From Triatoma infestans (taxonomy: Eukaryota > Arthropoda > Insecta > Hemiptera > Reduviidae): 64,000 nt of DNA. The notes under the pieces are model-generated. The model ran no database searches. It was not told the origin of the DNA and saw only the letters and a list, made by a program, of their open reading frames with translations. Both the position numbers and the translations under genes were made by a program. Numbering within the stretch: the first letter of the stretch is position 1; the number at the start of each line of letters is the position of its first letter. Location: contig JAAEAF010000344.1 of NCBI GenBank assembly GCA_011037195.1, forward strand, positions 203,804-267,803, in the 5' to 3' direction. This document shows, one piece after another, positions 56,743 through 64,000 of this stretch.

Positions 56743-57258
56743 TAAAGTTTAGATTAAGGTTTAGGTTAGGCTCTATTGATGGGGAGCGGAATATCAAGTA
56801 TTCTCCCTAAGTGTGAATGAGTTATTTATGTATTTATTAATATGAACGTATTTATTAGCGGGAAAGTATTTATTATTGCGAGTGTATTTATTAGCGAGAA
56901 TGTTTGTATGAATGCATTTAGAATAGTTATTTATTTTTTAGAATAGTTATTTCTAGAATGTTATATAATTTTATTGAAGTACTTCACCCTTTATTATTAT
57001 ATATCTATCAGAATTAGAGAAAACATTAATGGGCGAAGAAAATTTATAAATTACTTTCCCTACGATGCAAATAGGGAAATAAGGGAATATGCAATTTTTA
57101 ACTATAGATGACATTCTGTAGATGGTGCTAAAAATTAAAAATAGAAAATCTTTAACTATTATTTATTGTTAATATATTTGTAACTATTATTTATACTAGT
57201 ACTTTATCGTATATAAATGTATAAATATGAATATAGTGGCGGAAATATATCTATAATG
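56743..57258. other. AT-rich stretch after LINE 3' end
   Basis: Irregular repeats of TATTTATTA(G/T) with GCGAGAATG (56825-56915), perhaps the LINE 3' UTR. Otherwise nothing. Confidence 0.35.
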
Positions 57259-57320
57259 TATAAAAGCAGTGGTGCATGTTATACGTTCCCAATTCTGTTT
57301 CTAGTGGCCTAAAAGGATGG
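57259..57320 (+). promoter_or_regulatory. TATA-box promoter-like segment
   Basis: GTATAAAAGCAG (57258-57269) lies about 58 bp upstream of an ATG (57317) in local sequence that turns abruptly GC-richer. A start site would fall near 57288-57296. It could be the promoter of a mobile element or of a small gene. Confidence 0.3.
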
Positions 57321-57577
57321 CGCTAATCCTTTTAACTGACACCCCCCCGCCGGCAAGTACGATAGTCAAGAGGGGAAGACAGTACAGAAATGAACCCTTC
57401 CCCCCCGCTCCATCCGCCTTTGAAATAAAGACGTTGTCTTGGATGCCGGGAACATGTAAGGCGAGCGCCATCACAGCTCTAGTGGAAAATAGTAGTGTAG
57501 AAAAAGATGAGGGCGCTAATAACCAAGAAGTTGATGCGCCAAAAAAAGAAAACACACACACAAAGGCTCTTTACTAA
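57317..57577 (+). CDS. Small ORF of unknown function
   Basis: An 86-codon frame from ATG (57317) to TAA (57575-57577), with Pro-rich N-terminus (DTPPPAS), a charged Lys/Arg patch (VKRGRQYRNE) and an acidic-to-basic C-terminus. No signal peptide, membrane segment or known family is apparent. Its support is a GC-richer composition than its surroundings, the upstream TATA box and the LINE just before it. It could be an ORF1 fragment of another element or a first exon. The reverse strand is also open for 86 codons over the same bases, which weakens the case. Confidence 0.25.
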   Translation: MALILLTDTPPPASTIVKRGRQYRNEPFPPAPSAFEIKTLSWMPGTCKASAITALVENSSVEKDEGANNQEVDAPKKENTHTKALY

Positions 57578-57699
57578 AAATTGTAAAGAGTAAAATATTT
57601 ATTTTATTTCGTTAGAAACTCCCAGTCGGAAATTAGACAAGATAAAGTCCCCTAATACCGGTAAGTGGAAATAAGAGAGCTGATGTGTAACTTTTAAGA

Positions 57700-57924
57700 G
57701 GGAAGCCTAAAGACGCCTACCAGAACATCATCACCGTACCGAAATTTACTGGAAAGAAATACAACAAGCTGGAGCCCATTTTCGAGAAAAATGGAGAAAA
57801 AACTAGAAGAAAATTCATCGAGTAAAGAGGCGGTTGATTAATTTTGACCAAAATTTTATTGTCGGAAATCTTGTTAGTATCGAAATGAAATATCAAGTTT
57901 CAATACATTATGATTTTTCCATTG
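57700..57924 (-). mobile_element. HINE-like fragment, reverse strand
   Basis: Reverse module (TTTTCGAGAAAAATGGAGAA, GAGGCGGTTGATTAATTTTG) ending head to head against the plus copy at 57925, without a preserved terminus. Confidence 0.45.
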
Positions 57925-58677
57925 TTACTTACTCTGACTGGTGGTAAACAGGAAGTGAGTATTGTGACCGTGGCAATTTTCCGATGTTTAGTTTTTCACC
58001 AGAAATACATGTTTTGAGGTTTCCCTGGTCAAAATGAAAAATTATTGAATGCATTTCTTTCAGTTTTTCTCGGAAACGGTTCCAACGATTTTCTTTAAAC
58101 TTGGTTTACTACTCGTATCTACGTAATACACAATACCTGTTACTTCAATGGGGAAAATATTTTCCTGGAAAAATTGATTGTTTTGAGGGAGTTCTGGGGC
58201 AACATCAGCGTCTAGCTTTCCATTAAAGTACCACAACAGTACCAGCATGGTTCTACCAATTGCATAATATTAATTAACATTAGACGTTATAATACAGTTT
58301 CCAATTTTCAACTGTTTCCGGAAGTGCAACTATAGACGTACAAGTGGTTTTTGAGAGTTTTTTAATTTTTGAAAACGACTAACGAATTCCTGTAAACTTG
58401 GAATGCCAACTGTACACAGATATACAGCTGTCTATCACTTATTGGGAACATTTTTCCTGTAAAGATTATTTTAGTAGCGCTCTGGGGGGACCCGACTGTT
58501 AGGGTAAAATTCAGCCTGCCGCTGCAAGCTTTATTCATTGCGACAGCGGGTGCACCATATTATGGCAAGCCCATGTAAACGTTTGTAAACATAACAGTAT
58601 TAATGAAAATTTGTCTACTGAATAGAAAATGAGTGTAAAGAGAAAGTCGTGTGAGTGTTACACATCAGTTTTGTTTG
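57925..58677 (+). mobile_element. HINE-like repeat copy
   Basis: Terminus TTACTTACTCTGACTGGTGG and CAGGAAGTGAGTATTGTGAC, TTTTTCACCAGAAATACATG, a TTCCGGAAGTGCAAC box (58315), modules, and 3' end AAAGAGAAAGTCGTGTGAGT then GTTACACATCAGTTTTG. Confidence 0.6.
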
Positions 58678-58699
58678 AATTATGCTCAACATAATCACA

Positions 58700-59755
58700 G
58701 CTCAATTTCTAAATAGTAGAGATTTTATATAGTATACAGTGACAAGTCTGTATGTGTGTGGATAGTATACAGTGACAGGTCTGTATGTGTGTAGATAGTG
58801 TACAGTGACAGGTAGTGACAGGTCTGTATGTGTGTAGATAGTGTACAGTGACAGGTCTGTATGTGTGTAGATAGTATACAGTGACAGGTCTGTATGTGTG
58901 TGGATAGTATACAGTGACAGGTCTGTGTGTGTGTAGATAGTATACAGTGACAGGTCTGTATGTGTGTAGATAGTATACAGTGACAAGTCTGTATGTGTGT
59001 AGATAGTGTACAGTGACAGGTAGTGACAGGTCTGTATGTGTGTAGATAGTTATACAGTGACAAGTCTGTAGGTGTGTGATGTGAACGTGGACAGGTGCTG
59101 TATGTGTGTACTAGTATACAGCGGTAGGTCGGTACTGTGTGTTATAGTATACAGTCGGCAGGTCTGTATGTGTGACAGATATATACGCGGTAGGTCTGTA
59201 TGTGTTGGATGTATACCAGTGACAGGTCTGTATGTGTGTAGATAGTGTACCCATGACAGGTAGTGACAGGTTGCTGTATTGTTAGATAGTATACAGTGAC
59301 AAGTCTGTATGTGTGTGGATAGTATACAGTGACAGGTCTGTATGTGTGTAGATAGTGTACAGTGACAGGTCTGTATGTGTGTAGATAGTATACAGTGACA
59401 GGTCTGTGTGTGTAGATAGTGTACGAAGTTTAAAGAAAATCGTTGGTACCGTTTTCCTGAAAATCGCGAAAAATCGAGAAAAAATAGTCAGTAAAATCGC
59501 ACTTCCTGTTGATGGATTTTGTCCCCAAAACCTTGGTATCTGATGCGACAATAGTAGTAAACTGAATAAAGTTTTTGAGTAGCCTGTTATTTTTGTTTTT
59601 GAGATATTTGGTTCATACCCAGTAACATACAGCTAAAATAATTTTTTTCGTACTCAAGTGACCTGAAAACATTGTATTTCCGGTAAAATCTCCATTTCAG
59701 AAATTCAACAAGATCGCTGTACTTCCGGTTACTAGAGGATTAAGAGAAATTAAAA
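58700..59755 (-). mobile_element. HINE-like copy expanded by a 33-bp minisatellite
   Basis: The right part is the reversed family 5' half (GTACGAAGTTTAAAGAAAAT, ACTTCCTGTTGATGG, TTTCCGGTAAAATCTCCATT) ending ACTTCCGGTTACTAGAGGAT then TAAGAGAAATTAAA. The left part is the minisatellite 58728-59425. Confidence 0.55.
58728..59425. repeat. 33-bp minisatellite, about 21 units
   Basis: Contiguous 33-bp units containing agtatacagtgacaggtctg followed by tatgtgtgtagat. Units around 59075-59280 are degraded, with indels. Because 33 is a multiple of three, all frames stay open for long stretches and give the spurious 'YTHTDLSLYTI' translation. Confidence 0.92.
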
Positions 59756-60860
59756 AGTGAAGAATCGATCTGATCAGTACAGTGAACGATTAAACTGGAA
59801 TATATAACTTGAAAGAAAATGTAAGAGTGAGGCGCTTTGCATTTCGGCCGGTTCGTGTTTGTTCGCCTGTCTATTCGTATGTATTAGATAGGAGGGGTAT
59901 ATTGAGAAACACCTTATTTTATGAGTAGCTGATGGCAGAGCGTATCCAATTCGTTTGTGTGTGTGTGTGTGTCGAAAGGAGTGTGGAAGGAGCGAGCGAG
60001 AGGGTTGTAGAAGAAAAGACAGCTGGGGAAACAGAGAAGTCTGACTGAATCGTGTGTTGATGGCGGGACACGGTCGCGCAATTAGCCTCACAGTCTACAA
60101 CTATAGGCTGGTAATACTGGTCGGTCGGTTGGCTGTACTTGGGGCGGTGGGGTGGCCGAGATGGAAGAAACCTTAGTAAAGACTCTTTTATTGTGAAGAT
60201 CTTCTTCTTCATCATCATCATCATCATGTTCCTTTAAAAAAAAAGAGATAGTGAGTGAGTAGAATGCTTGTTGCTTGTAATGCCCGCCAGTGCCCAGGTC
60301 CGCCCCCCTACTACAATTCAACAATTTCCTTTCTCAGTTGATGGCTGAGCTCGGAGGCCCCCCCATACACCCCACACTCTCTCTCTTGGATATTATAAAC
60401 ACATTAGAACCGGTGTAATTTGTGGGTATACCTATTCCTAGGTTCTTGCTTCTCTTTTATTACAACAGGAGAAAAAACCCACTCACACATGCGCAGTAGA
60501 GGGTCGTCGTAGATTATTACTTTAAGTGAAAAAAAATTCTATCATGTCACGGTTTGTCCTCCATGAAATGTTCTCTTTTTTTATTTCTTCAAAGTACATT
60601 TCGATTTTTTGTTGTGTTAGGCTTGTATTGCTTTTTTAGCTTCTTTCTTTGCTTGTTCTTCTCAAGCATTCACATGTTATTAAGATTATGTACACAGCTA
60701 TTTGAGTGTTCACCGAAAATACATACTTCCAGGCACCCAGCTGACTCACACACAGTTCATATAATTATAAAATTGACAAATTTTCTTTAAAATTGCAATT
60801 TCACACATTTACCCAGAGCAGGTAGCACTGGAAGTGATTCACTGGAAAACCCATTGAAAA
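59756..60860. other. Non-repeat stretch, CpG-richer, possible host 5' region
   Basis: At 59940-60180 the DNA is GC/CpG-richer with ATGGCGGGACACGGTCGCGC (60060) opening a 39-codon frame. A long reverse-strand frame (59774-60091, 59919-60227) is low-complexity. A T/G tract lies at 59957-59973 and a CAT run at 60212-60226. No family resemblance. The right end (60705-60800) has faint HINE-like 5' text (GTGTTCACCGAAAATACATA). Confidence 0.3.
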
Positions 60861-61062
60861 CCTTTAATCCAACGACACAGATTTGTCGTAATGCACTAAA
60901 ATCTTTAATCCAAAGACACAGATTTGTCGTAACGCATTAAAATCTTGAATCCAACGACACAGATTTCTCATAACGCACTAAAATCTTTAATCCAACGACA
61001 CAGATTCCTCATAACGCACTAAAATCATTAATCCAACGACACAGATTCCTCATAACCTACTA
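60861..61062. repeat. 41-bp tandem repeat, five units
   Basis: Units start at about 60860, 60901, 60942, 60983 and 61024. Each contains atccaacgacacagatt and a C(A/G)TAACGCACTAAA end, with few substitutions. Followed at once by reverse HINE-like text, so probably another expansion within that family. Confidence 0.92.
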
Positions 61063-61096
61063 ATAAGATTTTCCCCGGAAAAATGGTTTAAATAAA

Positions 61097-62280
61097 ATTC
61101 ATTCAGCCACAAAAAAAATTAGACACTCAGTTCTTTCAGCAATAAGTAACATTTATTCAACCATCTATTTTTAATACAATTCGCTAACTAAATATCTTGT
61201 ACAGTTAATACATTACTATAAAACTCTTGATTTGGATTGATCTAAAAAAATAGAAATTATAACGAATGAAAATTTTGTATCCTCTCGGACAATACTAAGG
61301 GTCTTGATATGTCGGGGTAATCGATGCAATCAGGTTTTGATCGATTCTTTTTGTAGGGCATTGCGGAGTTGAAGTAGCTGGAGGCTGATCACGAGCTCTA
61401 AAACGCTTCTTTAGCATTTCCCAAAGATGGGAAAATGGGACTTTTCTCTAGTCATGTCTGAAGAAGGTGCAGACCAATCGATCACTTTATACCGACTATT
61501 TCCAGGAAGCGGGTGACAGCTCTAGTTGTAAGTGGTCGGACGTTATCATGAAACTGTCCCCGATAAATGGAGCAAACGCTGTGACTGCCTCTAGAAGAAC
61601 TTCTTCAACATACCTAGCAGCGGTCATTGCGCCATTTTTAACAACAATTAAACTCGGTCCGACCCTCCAAACATATCCCATCCCACAACATAACTATCGT
61701 CGTTGAAAAGGAGGACTTCCGTTAACAATCGGATAGTTAATCCGTTAATCGCACAGTTTCATAGCTTCCTCGAACTTGTAATAATTAAGCAGAAACCGAT
61801 TGTTTAGAACTGAGAGCGAAAGAAATCGTCTCCGAATTTGTTGTGATGCTTCTACGACCACTTTCGGGTCTCCGACCGTATTCCCTAATTTCGCTGAAAT
61901 GTACGATTGCTCGATGAACTGCAGAACGTGAAAGACCTAAATGTTCTGCCACATATCGTACGCTATGTCCTTCTCCAAGAGCGACTGCTCTGACGGCATC
62001 CTCAAAAGAAATGACCATTTTTTTTTATAAAGTTGAGCAAATGAAGCAATTCAATGATAAAATTGAAAATAATATGGCATTAAAAACCAACTCATTACTT
62101 ACAATGTCTATCCCAGACCAGAAAGCCAAATCAAATGAATATCTACTGTTTTCAATTTTTATTCAGAAAGTTAGGAATTTTTGTGATTAAAGTATTGTAT
62201 ATGGCATTTATATCAGTTATAAACTTAAACATACCAAAACAGTATAAAATAAAAGTGTTTGTCCCATTTGTTTGAGGGAA
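61097..62280 (-). mobile_element. Tc1-like DNA transposon, internally deleted
   Basis: About 1.2 kb. Ends are imperfect inverted repeats (CCACAAAAAAAATTAGACAC at 61104 against the reverse complement reading CCCTCAAACAAATGGGACAA at about 62277). The exact TA target could not be fixed. The reverse-strand coding remnant is described separately. Inserted in a HINE-like copy. Confidence 0.65.
61310..62018 (-). pseudogene. Tc1-like transposase remnant
   Basis: N-terminal helix-turn-helix intact at 62018-61788: GHSVRYVAEHLGLSRSAVHR, a paired-like DNA-binding fold. Then, after a deletion that removes the second HTH and the first catalytic Asp region, come LWDGICLEGR (about 61690) and NGAMTAARYVEEVLLEAV (61625-61575). 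The second Asp region is mutated (DSFMITSDH for the usual HDNA). The C-terminal LWEMLKKRFRAR segment (about 61430-61395) carries the last Glu. About half the usual 340-residue length; inactive. Confidence 0.75.
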
Positions 62281-62814
62281 GTGAGTGTGTATCTATGCAA
62301 TTTGTATTGTTGCAAGTTTAAAGAAAACTGTTAAAGCTGGTGGAAACGTAAATTTCCAAAAATCAAAAACCAGTCCAAGTCCGCGTTTCGTTAACCGATT
62401 TTCTACAAATTTAGAATTCTTGCACGTCAATATTATTCAGGTGGTAGAACCGTACATTGTACTGAAGTGGTACTTTAGAGGAAAGCTAAACGCCCACTTT
62501 TCCCCAAGAAACTTTAAAAAAAAGAAAAAAAGTTTAATTCTTCTCTGTAGTTACTAAAACCGCACAGAATTTTACAATATTGCACTTTAGTGTCATCGCT
62601 AGAATCGTCAACTTCAACTTTTCAATAAAGTCACACTTCCGGTTGATGGGTTTTGACTGAACCGTTTGGGTTGGGTTCTATATATTTCTGTATAGTATCT
62701 CACCTTTTCGTATTCAGCGGACCTAAAAACATGGATTTCCTGTGAAATTTCAGGTTCAAAAATTGGATAGGTTGGCAACACTTCCTCTTACCTAGGCAGT
62801 AAGAGAAAGAATAT

Positions 62815-63454
62815 GGCGTGAGAAAATAAAGGAATTCATAGAATTAGTAGGTATAATCTAATGGCTGGTTATATATATTACAAACAGATAGTACACAATG
62901 CGGGGAAAAGATTGAAATAAGAGTGGTGTTATTAGTGGAGGGGATATAACTCTGGCAGATATAGTGATAGACAGCCAACAGTGCGAGCTGAACACAGCGT
63001 TCTCCGTGTAGCTGCATAACCTATAATTACATTATTAACAACACACTTCAATTACCTCGCCTCCCATCCCCACCACCGCTCTACTAACCAACCTGCAACA
63101 TTATAACCAATTCGTTCACATCTTCATCTTTATTATATTTATCTTAGATTTAGAGAATTGTTCGCAGTCCCTGCCGTATGGGTTCGATCCTCCTGCTTGT
63201 AGGTTTTTTTATTTTTATTTATTTATTTAAATACAAATAAAACCTTACAGATGTCTAAAATCTATGTCTAAAAACGTCATTTCAACGGAAACTACAATTC
63301 CGGTAACAAAACAAAAAAATCAGTAAAACTTTTCTCCATTATAGACACCGAACGGGAACGCAAGCCTGATTACCAAGAGTCCGCCAATTTAGAATCACAA
63401 CCGTACCCTGTAAAAGCTTTCATTACTTTCTCTTACTCACACGTTTTTACTGCA
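62815..63454. other. Spacer with a B-box-like word
   Basis: No gene. GGGTTCGATCC at 63180-63190 resembles a tRNA B box, but no A box was found at the proper distance. An isolated HINE-like terminus TTACTTTCTCTTACTCACAC lies at 63425. Confidence 0.35.
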
Positions 63455-63775
63455 AGTCACACGACTTTCTCATTACTGCAATTAATATAGGTTTTTATTA
63501 TTGACACGTTTCTTTCAAACCTGTCGTTTTTTACTGAATTCTTACAATCTAAACTTAATAAAAGATTTCTTTTTTTGTTGAACCCCCCTAAAATCTATTC
63601 CCCGGAAACCAAAGTGTATTTGTACACCAAAGTGTTCCAACCAAAGTGATAGGTCTACATACTATGTTTAAAGGAACTCATTGCTACCTTTATCTAGAAA
63701 ATTTAAAAAAAAATTAATAAAATCGCATTCCGGTCATTTAACGGAAATATAATGGAAAAATTTAATAAGAAAAAA
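63455..63775 (-). mobile_element. HINE-like 3' part, reverse strand
   Basis: GTCACACGACTTTCTCATTA with CTGCAAT (63455) followed by module text and TCGCATTCCGGTCATTTAAC (63723). Confidence 0.45.
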
Positions 63776-64000
63776 CTTTGTACTTTTTCTTACTTCTAGT
63801 AAATTGCAGGAAGCTCAAACTTGGTACCACCACATCTGACATAAGTTTCTGGCAGAAACCATCAACCGGAAGTGCGAATTTAGTGACTGCTTTCTCCAAA
63901 ACGACTGTAATGATATCCTTTAAACTTGGAGCTTTTACTTTTATTTGCAACATTTTTCTGAAAAAAATTCACATTTAGGGCGGGGGGTTCTCAAGGACCT
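63776..64000 (+). mobile_element. HINE-like 5' part, runs off the window
   Basis: Terminus TGTACTTTTTCTTACTTCTA (63778), a 5' block that is shortened, a CAACCGGAAGTGCGA box (63864) and the first module up to GGGCGGGGGGTTCTC. Confidence 0.5.

Larger units (their letters stand above)
61063..62814 (-). mobile_element. HINE-like copy interrupted by a Tc1-like element
   Basis: Left stub TTTTCCCCGGAAAAATGGTT (61070) continues after the Tc1-like insert at AAGTTTAAAGAAAACTGTTA (62316) and runs to ACTTCCGGTTGATGG (62635), TTTCCTGTGAAATTTCAGGT and the reversed terminus CAGTAAGAGAAAGAATAT (62797-62814). Confidence 0.55.

Noticed and set aside
58702..59551. Long open frames translating to repeated YTHTDL peptides
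   Set aside because: They result from a 33-bp unit whose length is a multiple of three. Several frames are open at once, and units are degraded in the middle.
59774..60324. Reverse-strand frames of 78-105 aa as host exons
   Set aside because: They overlap in different frames, contain a poly-Met/Asp low-complexity tract from a CAT run and show no domain.

Overview
This window is AT-rich eukaryotic DNA made almost entirely of transposable elements and their debris. No intact host protein-coding gene could be recognised. The remnants present are RNase H-bearing non-LTR retrotransposons with CCHC tails, PIF/Harbinger, Tc1, Penelope-type hammerhead ends and tRNA-derived SINEs. Together with long CA/TG microsatellites and spacer motifs resembling insect core-promoter elements (CAGCTG, TATCGATA), they suggest an arthropod, most likely an insect. 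The order cannot be resolved from the sequence alone.

The dominant component is one dispersed, non-coding family of roughly 0.6-1 kb, present in about 30 full or partial copies on both strands; 8953-9940 is the best reference. Its layout is: a 13-bp terminus ACTTTCTCTTACT, with a nearby inverted echo AGTAAGAGGAAGT; a TG microsatellite about 100 bp in; two or three tandem ~300-bp modules, each carrying CCGGAAGT; an internal inverted copy of the terminus (AGTAAGAGAAAGT); then a GTGTGA/TCACAC hairpin and CCAG plus a T run. This matches the architecture of non-autonomous Helentrons (HINEs, such as Drosophila DINE-1). I call it 'the HINE-like family' throughout; the assignment is structural inference, since no Rep/helicase ORF is present.

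Other elements are mostly inserted in, or joined to, these copies. At 20.2-22.3 kb a HINE-like copy contains a Harbinger element (TIRs plus TAA duplication). The Harbinger element in turn contains a 304-bp Penelope-type insertion: a perfect 91-bp inverted repeat, two hammerhead-like motifs and a 14-bp target duplication. At 33-36 kb a 5'-truncated, almost readable non-LTR retrotransposon sits inside a 20-bp minisatellite within a HINE-like copy. At 53.1-56.7 kb an I-type element (endonuclease, RT, RNase H, CCHC) is split by an oppositely oriented second LINE. At 61.1-62.3 kb an internally deleted Tc1-like transposon interrupts another copy. Decayed LINE fragments lie at 3.6-4.1, 6.1-6.8, 18.2-18.8, 23.5-25.8, 27.0-27.4, 42.7-43.0 and 48.9-49.5 kb.

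The spacers between repeats (for example 10.7-12.0, 22.3-23.5, 25.8-27.0, 27.8-29.2, 36.9-38.6 and 59.8-60.8 kb) have no recognised genes, though several carry promoter-like motifs. They could be intron or intergenic sequence of a host gene lying outside the window. Element boundaries are by eye, generally good to about 10-30 bp.
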